A DNA stretch of 64,000 bases from Oxytricha trifallax (Eukaryota; Ciliophora; Spirotrichea; Sporadotrichida; Oxytrichidae), in the NCBI GenBank assembly GCA_000711775.1, contig ARYC01017411.1, positions 1 through 64,000 on the forward strand. Direction: 5' to 3'. Positions within the stretch are counted from its first letter, which is position 1; each line of letters opens with the position of its first letter. Under the pieces are notes generated by a model, which had not been told where the DNA came from, did no database searches, and worked only from the letters and a program-made list of their open reading frames with translations. Shown in pieces: positions 1 to 10,859 of this stretch. A program made the position numbers and the translations under genes.

Positions 1-203
1 CCTCACAAAGTATTGCTTTCAAGAATGAAATTTTTGTACCTTTCCATCGTTGGAAGGAATAAACCAACTGTATAATATGTTAATAGTCATCAAGTTACCT
101 TACCATGTAAAGTTAGGTATCGATAGAGATCTTCCTTGCTTCTAAATCTTGATATCATTTCTTGAGCCTCGACTCTTTTCATTTGATCATTGAGTGATTC
201 CAT
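1..203 (-). CDS. TBE 22-kDa protein gene, 5' part
   Basis: The start codon is at 203 on the minus strand, at the same place as in TBE-B (52963). A 36-nt intron is visible at 68-103 with GTAAGG at its donor and ATACAG at its acceptor. After splicing the frame runs into the conserved GLFLPTME segment. The rest lies beyond the window edge. The function of the 22-kDa protein is unknown in the TBE family; it is carried convergently to the transposase. The intron matters because the matching acceptor in TBE-B lacks the AG. Confidence 0.75.
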
Positions 204-769
204 CTTTGTTCCTCTTCCTATTAATGAATTTCAAATTATAACTTATAGACTTCTGGATCCTATTGTTTAAAATCTTACTATTAAATATGGGCATCTTATA
301 GGAGGTCAACCCTGCAAAGATACGTGGAGAAAGTTTACAGAAGCTGTAACAAACTGCAGAGATTGAGCTCCATTTTTATCAATTTAGTTCCATTAAATTA
401 GTACTAAATTTGTTTAAATTTAATTAGTACTGGTACTAAATTCGTTTAATTTTAATTGGTACCAATTTAATAGTACCAAAACTTAATTAGTACCTAGTTT
501 TAAACTAATGAGGTTTTAATGGAAAAGTTCCAAAATGGTTCAAAACCTAATTGGTACCAGTACCAACCTGAATTTATTCTCAGTTGGTACCAAAATTAAA
601 AATATTGAGCATAAAATTAGAAAATTTATAGTTATAAACTATGTATAAATATGAAGTCTTAGAGCTTAGATCAAACCATCATTAATGCTGTTGCAACTCC
701 TATATAGTCCAGAAATAGCTATAGAGGTTTTAAGAGCTTTATAATAGAAATTTAAATTTGAATTTAAAC

Positions 770-2218
770 ATGGCGGTCAACTTAAATCGTAGAGCGGCAC
801 TTTTAGGAGCAGGTCAATCAATGCTCAACTTTGGCTCCTCCAAGAAACCAGAAGTAATTTATATTGAAAAGGAGTAAGAGCTAAGAGCTCTAGAGTTTGA
901 AGCTGAGGTATTTAAAATTTAAGTTTAAAACAAGAAGTAGAGTGCCGAGATGGGTGTTTAAACATAAGTTGAATTGGTTGAAGAAGATAAGGAACAGCAA
1001 CCAATAGAAAAAATTAAAACATTTTAATGTGAAGACTGCTAAAACTTCTTTTCAACTGAGTCTAGCTTGAAGAGGCACATTAAAGAGGTACACTCTGGCA
1101 AGGCCAAGATCTATTTTAAACATGACAAAGTGGATGGAAGGTACCAATACACAACATGCATGAAGTCTTACACTCACTCAGCAAAGGTTAAGAAGCATAT
1201 GCAAAAACATCATCTTAGCGAATTCTTGATTTAAGATTAGGAGACTTAATAACTTGTACCTGCTAAAAGAAAATCAAAAATTCTTGAGTCTTAAAGAGAC
1301 CTACAGGAGAAGCTCAAGAGACAGTGTCGCTTTGAATCAATGAACTAGCCTGCAGATCATACTGTTTTAGCATGCTTCCAAGCGAAAGCAATGAGTATTC
1401 CTGCATTAAATGCAATTGAACTTAGTAGCTGCATTTAAAATTACTTGCACATAAGTGTGCCTAACAAGGCAAAGCTTATAGTAGTTGATGAGTATGCATA
1501 CAAGGTATACCTTTTCAGCTATCTCATAAAAAATGAGCAGTATTAAAATGAGTTTGCTAACGAATATATGATTCTTAGAGAGGCTTAAAGAAGAGATTGC
1601 AAGAACTTGCTTAAGTTAAATGGTGTTATATTAAGCTATGGTTTCATCGCACTAAGGCTCAAGAAATTTGAAATGACTTTAAGAGACTATCTATATCATA
1701 ATAGATATCCTGATGACTTAAATGATATTCTTACAGATATGATTAAGGGTGTCAAGGAGTTGCATGAACTTGGATATGTTCATAGAGATTTGAAGCCTGA
1801 AAATATTATGCTTAACCTCTGCCCTTTAGAAGTCGTAGTTATCGATTTCAATAGAGCCTTAAGATAAGAGATAGTGACTTTGGCTAAAGTTCTTGGTACT
1901 CCTGGATACTTCCCAATTAGAGAGAAATGGACTAATGGCTCAGTTCAGTGGGATGTATGGGCAGTTGCTGCTATCATATTAGAGAGCGATATGGAAAGTA
2001 TGTCATACTTTGGAACAAAGCACGAGAAATAATCAATAAGTTTAGCAGCTAAACATATAAAATAAGAAGAAATCTGCGATAAAATTAAGAAGATAGTTGA
2101 GATGGTCATAGTTAAAGCTCCAGCATATCCAAGATAATCATTAGATGACATTCTAGAACAACTAAAGACAGCGGGATTCAAGAGGTATCACAAAGACAAG
2201 CAGATAAAATTTGTTTGA
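770..2218 (+). CDS. TBE 57-kDa zinc-finger/protein-kinase-like protein
   Basis: This is a 482-codon frame when TAA/TAG are read as glutamine, ending at TGA, and the same length as the TBE-B copy. Near residue 100 there is a C2H2 finger (CEDC followed by H-x4-H), with a second degenerate finger after it. The C-terminal half is protein-kinase-like: a catalytic-loop HRDLKPENIML near residue 345, then VIDFNRA where kinases have DFG, then GTPGYFP in the activation segment. The DFG glycine is therefore Asn. Known: TBE elements encode a 57-kDa protein of this composition. Inferred: the kinase fold may have altered or no catalysis. The frame is intact, so the element may have been active recently. 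Confidence 0.92.
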
Positions 2219-2357
2219 GTTAAGCACAATAATAATCATTAAATATTCATTAAATTCATATAAAACCTGCATTTTGTCTACTAACCCCAATTAGACCCCA
2301 ACTATACCCTTAAAATCAAAGCACTTATAAACCTCACTAAGGGGTTTTGGGGTTTTG

Positions 2358-3170
2358 AATGATGTTCTTAACAACTAGATTGAAAATATAATTGAAGAAT
2401 TAAAAGCTCAAAATTCTGATAACCCTGAGCTTCTTAATGCATTAAATGACTAAAACCTTTTACATATTTTAGATAGCCCTAGTTAAGGTAACATGACTAA
2501 TAATTAGATAATTAGCTAAAATAGCATAATTATAGGTAGATTAATTAATTTAATCAAGATAACACATTTCTCTGTATTTATATTAATATTTATATATTTT
2601 TAGGTACTCTACCGCATTTGACTGTTTTGCGGTAGAGTACCTTAATTATATTAATTATCAATAAAATATTTAATTTTAAATGCTTTTATTAATTATGACA
2701 TTTAGTTTCTATAAAAAGTAATATATAATAAATAAAATAATAGTGAATTATAATTATTTAATTTTAAACATATCAAATAATTTTCTCTATATGCCTTGTT
2801 GCTTTATAAAGCAATATTTTTAATTTATTTTTGTTTTTTATAAATACTATATTTATATATTACTTTTTATAGAAACTAAATGTCATAATTAATAAAAGCA
2901 TTTAAATTTAATTTATTTAATAATTAATATAATTAAGGTACTCTACCGCAAAACAGGTCAAATGCGGTAGAGTACCTAAAAATATATATATATTAATATA
3001 AATACAGAGAAATGTGTTATTTTGATTAAATTAATTAATCTACCTATAATTATGCTATTTTAGCTAAATGACTAATATGCATAGTCCTATGAATTATGAC
3101 AACAATTTATAGTCGAATTTCTAACAGTATCATTAGAACTTGTTCAAAAGTTAATAAATAATTGTTTGTG
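2358..3170 (+). CDS. Unknown Q/N-rich protein, split by an IES (partial)
   Basis: Directly after TBE-A an open frame begins NDVLNNQIENIIEELKAQ and reaches GNMTN at 2493-2501. It resumes after a 575-bp IES at 3068 as MTNMHSPMNYDNN and runs to about 3170. Joining on one copy of the 9-bp repeat ATGACTAAT gives one continuous frame without TGA. The 5' part would lie on the other side of TBE-A. Composition is rich in Q, N, L and S, with no recognised domain. It could be the same gene as the islands further right, but the joins were not all resolved. Confidence 0.6.
2493..3067. other. IES with pointer ATGACTAAT
   Basis: The direct repeat ATGACTAAT is found at 2493-2501 and 3068-3076. Removing 575 bp keeps the frame as GNMTNMHS. 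The interior is almost entirely a long palindrome (2512-3067). Confidence 0.72.
2512..3067. repeat. 556-bp palindromic (foldback) element with nested GGTACTCTACCGC hairpins
   Basis: The two halves are inverted copies. The outer ends are TAGCTAAAATAGC and its complement, so the element is flanked by TA. Inside each arm there is a smaller inverted repeat: GGTACTCTACCGC, a short spacer, GCGGTAGAGTACC (about 2604-2642 and 2939-2978). No coding sequence is evident. It fits a TA-target foldback/MITE-like element lying inside an IES. Confidence 0.85.
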
Positions 3171-3240
3171 TAGATAAACTTTGAATGAAATGTTATAGCA
3201 AAATTTTTATTTCAATTAGACTTCTTATTTATATAGAAAG

Positions 3241-3765
3241 TCTAAAGATAAATAAGGAGTACGATTAATGGAAAGAAATTTAAAAATCTAGAGACTTCGA
3301 CGATTATTACTTCACTTAAAAGCTTTTGAAAAGTGTGAAACCCACTAAATATGCTTATGAAAACCTACCATTTTTGAAAGAACGCTCTTTTTAACCTTAG
3401 ATGGTAGATTAAAATTTTACTTAAATTAATGAATACGGCTTTTAAAAACCTAATAATTTCATGAATTAAGAGAGATTCTCTTTAAGTCCATCTTAAGTTA
3501 CAATTTTTATTTATTATGGTTTATAAATTAGTTAAAAATCATTAATATTGAGATTTTTGAATAATATGAAACTATTTAAGGTCATAGAAGAGGATTGTCA
3601 CAAAATTAGCAGCCCAAACAACTGCAGAGAACAAATTTAAAAATACCTAATTTCCAAAATGGCTTGTTAAACGCATAGTAGACCTACAAAATTAGAAATG
3701 AAGAAGATGTCTTAAATTTAGTTCTAAAACTTCAAGCAAGTGGTAGTCATATACTTTTATTACTA
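3241..3765 (+). CDS. Coding islands of an unknown Q-rich protein
   Basis: Two open islands use TGA-only stops. The first (about 3241-3500) reads KEYDQWKEIQKSRDFDDYY then SVKPTKYAYENLPFLKERSF. The second (about 3585-3760) reads HRRGLSQNQQPKQLQRTNLK then IRNEEDVLNLVLKLQASGS. The AT-rich, TGA-containing piece between them is probably an IES or intron, but its pointer was not resolved. They probably continue the gene at 2358-3170. No domain recognised. Confidence 0.5.
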
Positions 3766-4574
3766 TTGATATAAATACATCAAATAATAACTCATAGAGG
3801 AATCTCCAAATATTAATTTTAAATATTATATTAATCTACAAATTTGTCATTCATTTTTATTTTGGAAAAATATGCATTAGAATTTTAAATAAATCAAATT
3901 TAAGTTGATGAATAATTAATAAAATAATTGAAATTTATATAAATATTTTTAAAGCCTATAAAGAGTCCCTGTTTTTAATAGATTTAATTCTCAAATATAA
4001 TGGATTTCAACACTTAAAATTAAATTATTAAATTGATAAAAATATAAAATATAAATTTATGATATATTTTTTTACTGTCGAAAAGAACTTAAATAACAGT
4101 ATAAATGCTATTAAACAAGCTAATCATAAGAAAAGCCACTTTAGAGATAAATTTATAACTTTATTCATTTTCAATATACTATAAAAATTCGTTTAAGTTA
4201 AATTCATTTTTTTATAAGAGCTGTTGCAAACGTTGCTAAATTGTTCAATAGAAATTTTAATCATAAAAAACCAGAAGATCTGGCTTAAAATATTTAAGAT
4301 AGTTAATTTAAGATCCGATAATAATCGCATATTTCAAACAATTTACAAAATAATATGTAATTAAACAATTTTAAGTAAAATTGTTTTAATCTAAGTTTAA
4401 TCTAAGTAACCCTCTTGTAATTTTGGGAATGCTTATATAATACTTTATTAATAAAATAACAATAGCATTCATGCGAACAGGAATATAGACAATAATTCTT
4501 TTGAAATCATAGTTATTTACTCTATTATCTCTATTATTAAGTATCTAAATATATTTATATGTATTTTTAAATCA
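3766..4574. other. AT-rich gap, no gene seen
   Basis: No convincing open frame, inverted repeat or RNA gene is visible. The stretch probably consists of IES or intergenic DNA between coding islands. Confidence 0.5.
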
Positions 4575-4806
4575 TCTAGCATTAAATTTCATAGAACAAC
4601 CTGGACAATCCTGTAACTTCAAAAAATCATCAGAATGAAATCGCTCTAGAAGCTGAAACAGAGAGAGATTCATTTTATGAATTTCTGGAAGACGAAGTTG
4701 ATAATGATTTTGAGGATAAAAACTAATCTAGGATTACTATATAAAAATAAAATATTAATTAGATTTATACTATAAACGATAAGAAATGTATATATTAAAT
4801 TTACTG
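4575..4806 (+). CDS. Acidic coding island, possible 3' end of the gene starting left
   Basis: An open segment reads NLDNPVTSKNHQNEIALEAE then an acidic stretch FYEFLEDEVDNDFEDKN, ending at TGA 4804-4806. Acid-rich C-termini are also seen in other unknown proteins here (28926 and 39550). The start is not defined. It could be the last MDS of the Q/N-rich gene to the left. Confidence 0.45.
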
Positions 4807-4865
4807 ATAAAAAACTAAAACAATGAAATTTTGAATTTAATAAGTGAATTTGAAATAAAATTCCG

Positions 4866-5102
4866 TTAGTCAATTAAAAATGAAGATTGGGGATTAAGAA
4901 TTATAAAATCAAAATTAAATTATTATTGGCTTAAATTAAATATATTATGCTAAAAATAAATTTTAGCACCCCGATTGGTTTATTTTATAGAGACAAATAT
5001 TTGAGACAATAGTCTTAATAATTAGACCAAAATTTACGCCAATATTAATTATATTTTAATTTTATAATTCTTTATCCCCAATCTTCTTTCTTAAATGACT
5101 AA
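4866..5102. repeat. TA-flanked MITE-like element, copy 1 (237 bp)
   Basis: The terminal inverted repeats start TTAGTCAATTAA and contain GAAGATTGGGGAT, mirrored by ATCCCCAATCTTC before GACTAA. The second copy at 7142-7387 shares termini and internal order, including a CCCGATTGGTTTAT-like block. If the flanking TA is the target duplication, the element proper begins GTCAATTAA. It is non-coding and probably non-autonomous. Confidence 0.8.
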
Positions 5103-5589
5103 CTAGGTATGTATATATATATTCAAACAATTTAGAAATAAATTAATTTATGCTTGCGATTAATTTGCGTTAAATCTATATTTATGAAAAAAAATTTATT
5201 CTGTTGGTTTACTTCAAAAAATTAACATGTTTATGCTCTATAGAAATTTGAAAATATTTTGTGAAAAAATATTATTTTTTAAGTAATTTGTTCAATAATT
5301 TAATAGTATATCGATTAAATGTAATATAAATAAAATAATATTTACTACTAATGGAACTAAACTATAATATTAAAGAAATAAAACTAAATTTCAAGAAATC
5401 TTTTTTCCATTTTTATTTTTGTGAAAATCATTCTATAAAGATTAATAAAATAAAAACTATATTGCATTTTTGAATCCCTTAAATTTAAGTTTAATGAAAT
5501 TTAAAGCAATAAACTAAAATTTATAAAAATCTTATTTATATTAAAATGAAGACTGTAAGTTTGTTACAGTTAATATAATTTTTTCAAAC

Positions 5590-5592
<3 letters not shown>

Positions 5593-5620
<28 letters not shown>
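5593..5620. repeat. (TA)14 microsatellite
   Basis: An uninterrupted TA run. A shorter one is at about 10746-10766. Confidence 0.9.
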
Positions 5621-5734
5621 ACCAATATATCTCTATGTTTTGATAATTTAATATTTTACATGTGTTAGTTTTGTTTATTTGGTATAAAATTTTCTTAACA
5701 GTTTTATTTACTTTTACTTTTGCTATAATAAATC

Positions 5735-6175
5735 AGAGATGAAGATTAAAAGCAAATTATCAAAAATTATTCTCAAAATCTACGGAGAACTGATTTGCGA
5801 TCCGTAGAATATATAATATTTTGGAAATAATTTACTCCTGAATAAAAGGTATAATTTTTTAATTAAATATTATTTAATTTTATTAAAGAATCTGTAACAA
5901 GATTTGTTGAGAAGCAAAAGTAGCAATATGGATTTGTTATCTTAATGGATAGACAAGTTAGAAATTTAAAAAGTTTTATTGAATTATTAATATCATCAAT
6001 ATTTAGAAATGACATTGTTGATCGGCAAATAAATTAATTTTTAAATGAAAGACCTCCACTCCCTCCCACTTCCGAACACCCAAAAACTTAGTATTCAATA
6101 GAGTAATTAAAAACTTAAAGTTCTAAGAATATTTCAAATGGCAATATTATTCAAATATAATTTTCTCTTCATAGC
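5735..6175 (+). CDS. Coding islands, unknown protein
   Basis: A first open piece (5735-5848) reads RDEDQKQIIKNYSQNLRRTD then SVEYIIFWKQFTPEQK. A 40-bp GT...AG segment (5849-5888) looks like an intron. The following piece has a protein-like frame, VEKQKQQYGFVILMDRQVRN then NERPPLPPTSEHPKTQ. The simplest splice does not join these two frames in phase, so either one frame is wrong or a small IES is involved. Function unknown. Confidence 0.42.
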
Positions 6176-6394
6176 TCTTCAAATCTACTAAATTTCCAAT
6201 GATTTATAAATCATATTATTACCAATTTCTTATTCAAACTGTATATAATATTTGATACTTAATAAAGCATCAATAAAATTATAGTTTTTTATAGCATAAA
6301 TGCTTGCTCTCATTATTAATAAATCCCTTAATAGATTGATTGATTAAATCTTAGTTTTATTATTATTTCCATAGTATTTAAACTGGAATAAGTA

Positions 6395-6800
6395 ATAAAA
6401 ATAACGAGTAAGATTCTTCTAGAAACAATGATTTAAGTAAACAAATCAATTAAAATTCTAATTTAATGAAGCTTCTCAAAAATTCAGGGGGAGCCAATAT
6501 TTAATAATATTTTTGTTATCATATTTTATTTATCATTATCAAGAAATATAATGCATATTAAGCCAATAACATCTTGAAGACATTTATTAATAAAGATAAT
6601 GATAATTAAATTTATAGAAATATTAATATTAATCTAAATATATTTAATCAACTTATCATTTTAAATTAATTTAAAAATGATGCAAGTGTCCTGATGTCAC
6701 GATAAAATTCTATAAATAATTAAATTACAACTAACAATGCAAATTCGTTATAGCAAAAAGTAGAGGCTTTATAGATTATAATATAATTTCTGTATTTTGG
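6395..6800 (+). CDS. Short Q/N/S-rich coding islands
   Basis: Open segments read NNEQDSSRNNDLSKQINQNS (about 6398-6510) and NDASVLMSRQNSINNQITTN then QKVEALQ (about 6676-6790), with Q-reassigned codons and no TGA. They resemble the neighbouring islands in composition and may belong to one split gene. Low complexity makes the call weak. Confidence 0.35.
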
Positions 6801-7141
6801 ATTATTAAAATCTTATAATTGTAAAATATAGATGTAAAAGACAATTTAAGCACTTAATTAATAATAAGAATAAGACAATTTTGATCATACATTGTAACCA
6901 GAAAACTTTTTCCAATCTCTTTTCAAGAAAAAATTAAATTCCTATCAAAATGATAATATTGAAAATATTAACTAAAATTATTATATGTCATTTTAAGGCA
7001 TTGTAATATTTGTAACTGTACGTACTTATATATCCTAGGATTGTTTCTAGATATTTATAAGAAAGTGATTGCTCTTAATCCTAACATTGAATTTCTATTT
7101 ATAATGCTTTTTAGGAGCATAAATTTTATTATAAAACGCCA

Positions 7142-7387
7142 TTAGTCAATTAAGAACAAAGATTGGGAGATAAGAACAATTAAATTAAAATATAATTATT
7201 ATTGGCTGAAATTAAATATAATTAGGCTAAAATCTAATTTATGCACCCTGATTGGTTTATTAAATAGAGACAATTATTCGAGCCAATGGTTTTAATAATT
7301 AGCCCAAAAATTATTTATTTCAGCCAATAATAATTATATTTTAATTTATTTGTTCTTATCTCCCAATATTTGTTTTTAATTGACTAA
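7142..7387. repeat. TA-flanked MITE-like element, copy 2 (246 bp)
   Basis: Same family as 4866-5102. The ends are TTAGTCAATTAAGAACAAAG and its near-complement, the flanking dinucleotide is TA, and the inner block is CCCTGATTGGTTTAT. It differs from copy 1 by scattered substitutions and small indels, so the two are not a recent tandem copy. Confidence 0.82.
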
Positions 7388-7499
7388 TGGGGTTTTAGTT
7401 CATTTACTGTATTTCTCATGTTTTGATTTTGATCTTTAATTTAATTAATTTTTGAATTTTTATTTGTGTATAATTTTATCGCAAATGCCATAAATTAGC

Positions 7500-7634
7500 A
7501 TTTATATGTTTTAAAAATGAGCCAAGAAAGCAACCAAATGTTTCTAGTACAGTGATTGAAAATATTTCATTATAAGAAAAATTGAGAAAATAGATAGAGG
7601 ATCTCATTGAGAAGAAACAAAGAGATGGACACTG
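7500..7634 (+). CDS. Coiled-coil-like coding island
   Basis: The frame reads NEPRKQPNVSSTVIENISLQ then EKLRKQIEDLIEKKQRDGH and meets TGA at about 7634. It is charged with heptad-like spacing. There is no start codon, so it would be a 3' or internal MDS. The opposite-strand frame here is less protein-like. Confidence 0.4.
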
Positions 7635-8169
7635 ATCAATGAATCTCAACATTAATATACAGTAAAATACTAAAGGCGATGATTTAATCTCAAGGATCAA
7701 ATAAATCGATATATTTAAATTATAAAAATTTACTTATTTGATGTTTTACATTTAAAAATTAATTGTAATTATAATAAAATCAATTCAAACAGATCAATAA
7801 GATATCAGTAAGAGGGATTTACAGAAAAAATTAACGAAAATTCTGATAAAACAATTTAAATTTAATAAATTATATTATATTATTTTAACGATAATTACAA
7901 TTATTAGATTTTACATTATAAAATTGGCTTCAAATTCATCAATTTAATTTGATAATTAAAATAATTACTTATAAATAGTGAATTTATTATAATTTGGATT
8001 ATTTTTGTTACGAAATTAATTAAATATTTGATAAAAAATGCTAAAACTATGAAAATATATATAAATTTGGTTAAATTCTATTATTTTTATAATTATAACA
8101 AATAATTTCTTCTTTATTATTTATATATATAACACTGAACAATCTTGAAAATTTATTGCGATAAAAATT

Positions 8170-8345
8170 CTAATAAACTGTATAGAAGCAAAATAAGCTG
8201 ATTCCAAGTGAAGAACAGTATCTAGCAAGCAATAATTTAGATTAATCATTGGTTAGCCATGCATCAACAGTAAGTGGTGTATCTTCACTCCATAAGAAGA
8301 ACAAAGGAAGTATGCAGGAAGAATATCATTAAGTAAAATAAATAA
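8170..8345 (+). CDS. Coding island, unknown
   Basis: The open frame reads TVQKQNKLIPSEEQYLASNN then LVSHASTVSGVSSLHKKNKG. It is polar and protein-like, uses reassigned stops, and ends in an AT-rich stretch. No domain recognised. Confidence 0.42.
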
Positions 8346-8491
8346 ATTTAAAATAAATTAAAAGGTTGGTTTTATATGTATCTTGGGTGATAATCATTAT
8401 TTTAAATTATTCTACTATAGTTCAATAGATTCATTATTTTTAACTATTAAATGTTCGAGATAAAGTATTATGAGCCATTTAAAGTAATATA

Positions 8492-9158
8492 ATTGATATA
8501 CAGTTGAAATGGGAAAATTCAAAAATAAAAAAGAGATATATTTTTAAATTATACATAACAGCCAGTAATTAGGAGTGTTCTTAATTCTAATTTGAGGACA
8601 TTAAATCAAACTGTAATCTATTTTAAATTTAAAATTTATTAATTAAATCATTAATTAATATATATTCGTGGTCTAGTGGTCTACCATAGTTTTTAGTGGT
8701 CAGGTGGTCTGCACCTAAGTTAGAGATGTAATTACTAAAGCTCTTGCATACTCTGGTACTCCTCTCAGAAACGATAATATTGACAGCTATATCTTTGTGT
8801 GAGCTGTTATTAATGTCTATCTTCCAGATATCAACTTCAAACAATTCAGAATGAAAATCCTTGAAAATTTTGACTTGTGACAAGAGACATTGAAAAGTTT
8901 CATTAGTAAGAACTAAGTAATACACCCGGCCAGACCACTAGACCACCTGACCACTAAAAACTATGGTAGACCACTAGACCACGAATATATCTTAATTAAT
9001 AATTTAATTAATAAATAAAAATTTTAAAATAGATTACTGTTTGATTTAATGTCCTCAAATTAGAATTAAGATCACTCCTAATTACTGGCTGTTATGTATA
9101 ATTTAAAAAAATATCTCTTTTTTATTTTTGAACTTTCCCATTTCAAATGTATATCAAT
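8492..9158. repeat. 667-bp palindromic element flanked by TAATAT
   Basis: The outer ends (ATTGATATAC..TTGAAATGGGAAA) are mirrored at 9126-9158. TAATAT occurs just outside on the left (8485-8490) and overlaps the right end (9158-9163). The arms are about 230 bp. Near the inner ends each arm carries repeats of GTGGTC/CTGGTC (GGTCTAGTGGTCTACCATAG and the reverse). The roughly 200-bp loop has higher GC. A 98-codon open frame runs through loop and arm on the minus strand (8629-8925), but it resembles no known family and may be chance. Confidence 0.82.
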
Positions 9159-9568
9159 AATATTTACTTATTTTTTTAAAAGTCTTTTTATTCTAACAAA
9201 TTTAGAAAAGGTAAAAATAAGTTAATATATTCTAAGCAAGTGAAATAAGAAAAATTCCAATATAATTAAAAAAATTAATTATTTAGGTGTGCTACAGAAA
9301 TAGTAAGGAGTTATAAATAATTGAATCTTATGAAAAAGTAATCTTTTTCATTGTTAATATAAATTTTTAGTCAGAAAAACTCCCCTTACCGAAAAAACAT
9401 TCAAATAATTATTTTTAAGAAAATAGATTCTAATAGATATTTATTTTTCGCTTAACAATTATTTCCAGGAAAATAAATATCAAATGTTTAAATTTCCAAT
9501 TATTTTCATATCTTGAAGGACAGCTGACTTTTTATCCTTAATAGTTTAATTTTTAGAATATTAGTAGA

Positions 9569-9730
9569 TGAAAAGATCTATGCTAGAGAGTCCGACTAAA
9601 AGCAAATTTATCTCTTCCAAAAATAGCATTCACAATTTTTCAATCACACCCACCAATAAAACCACTCTAAAAGCTGTAGGAATGGCTATGATAAATTTAA
9701 TATTTTTTGCAATAGAAATATTTCGATAAA
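9569..9730 (+). CDS. Short ORF, unknown, with a hydrophobic tail
   Basis: ATG at 9569 starts MKRSMLESPTKSKFISSKNS, and the segment ends with a hydrophobic stretch AVGMAMINLIFFAIEIF. The frame stays open beyond in AT-rich sequence under the ciliate code. A first MDS with a membrane segment is possible. No homologue recognised. Confidence 0.35.
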
Positions 9731-10085
9731 TTAAAAAAAGTATTCATTTGTTTTAAAGATATCTGGTAATAAGTTAAAATTATATAGGGATGGAGAGTTT
9801 TAATATTTTAACATTATAAAAATCTTATAAAAATTGCTCTAATTAAAATCTTTGTATTCAAAACCTGTAACTCATAGTCAGAATATTATTAAAATATTAA
9901 AATATATAATAATTAAATTATTTAAATTTCTAGCAAAAGTGAATAATTACCTTAAATATAAATTAAATCAATTTTTGTTAATTAATTCTAATTTATAATA
10001 ATCTTCCTCTTCCAACATAATCTTAATAAAATTTAGACATGGGAGTAAGGCAAACTGTTTAATCCTTAACTATTTAATAATAACA

Positions 10086-10440
10086 ATAATTAACTCACAT
10101 CGAGAGCTCAAGGGCTCTCCGAGTATAATAATTATATGAGTGTTAATTCACACAGATAGTTTCACTTCTGCCAGGACGCTCCCACATCCTGCTCTTGTGT
10201 TCGACTTGACTCGTTAACCTCACTCGTATCTTATTCATCAGTCTAAGGTTGACCAGTATCTGACCATTTTTTCCTTCTGATGGGGAATAATGGCCCTTAT
10301 CAAAATAAAAAGCTAGACCGCCTACAGGAAGACCTCGAGAGTCTCTACTAAGCATAATCCAGTGTATTCAGGACGATTATCCAACCTTAACAAATGTTCA
10401 GTAACTCACAGGGTGAGTACACTTTGTTCGTCGTCCCATC
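10086..10440. other. GC-richer block of unknown identity
   Basis: GC content jumps relative to both flanks. There is a short hairpin GAGAGCTC-AAGGGCTCTC near the left edge. On the minus strand 10143-10355 is open (70 codons, SRDSRGLPVGGLAFYFDKGH at its N-side). I recognise neither an RNA gene nor a protein family. It could be an MDS of a gene elsewhere or a decayed copy. Confidence 0.4.
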
Positions 10441-10859
10441 TATTAACTTTTTAATTTAATAATTAACTATTTAATAATTTTAATTATAATTAACTTTTTA
10501 TAAATCCCTTCAAGGATAGTTCAAGGCTGAAATAATAGCAGCATCTCCAGAGAAAAATCCAGAAAAATTTAATTCTTCTATTTTGAATCTAATGAATTAA
10601 GTATAAATTTATTCTTAAGTAAATGTTTTAAATAAAAGAGTAAATTGATTTCGAATTTGAAAGTTGTAGAAATTAAATTTAAATTCAATTTAACAGATAA
10701 TTGTTATTAGTATTTGGTTGCTAGTCATATTTTAAACTAGGGTCTTATATATATATATATATATATTGGGGGTCTTCCCAAATCAACTAGCAAGCAAATT
10801 TTTAATCTTAGTATTTAAGCCTTTTAATATATCTAATCATTCTTAAGTTTTTTTTCCTA

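Larger units (their letters stand above)
1..2357 (+). mobile_element. TBE-A, telomere-bearing element, right part (left part outside window)
   Basis: The right end is G4T4G4T4G at 2341-2357, preceded by a terminal repeat with TTGGGGTC-type blocks that matches the ends of the complete TBE-B at 51014-55116. The flank starts AAT (2358-2360), fitting the 3-bp ANT target of TBEs; the partner copy lies outside the window. It carries the start of the 22-kDa gene (minus strand) and a complete 57-kDa gene. The 42-kDa transposase would lie to the left of base 1. Family assignment rests on end structure plus gene content and is secure. Confidence 0.93.

Noticed and set aside
8629..8925. 98-codon minus-strand ORF in the palindrome as a gene
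   Set aside because: It runs across an arm and loop of a foldback element, with no family likeness and no second copy to test conservation; kept only as a remark.
10086..10440. A structured RNA gene (rRNA, RNase P, SRP, telomerase RNA) in the GC-rich patch
   Set aside because: None of the conserved core motifs that I know for these RNAs is visible; a covariance-model search would decide.
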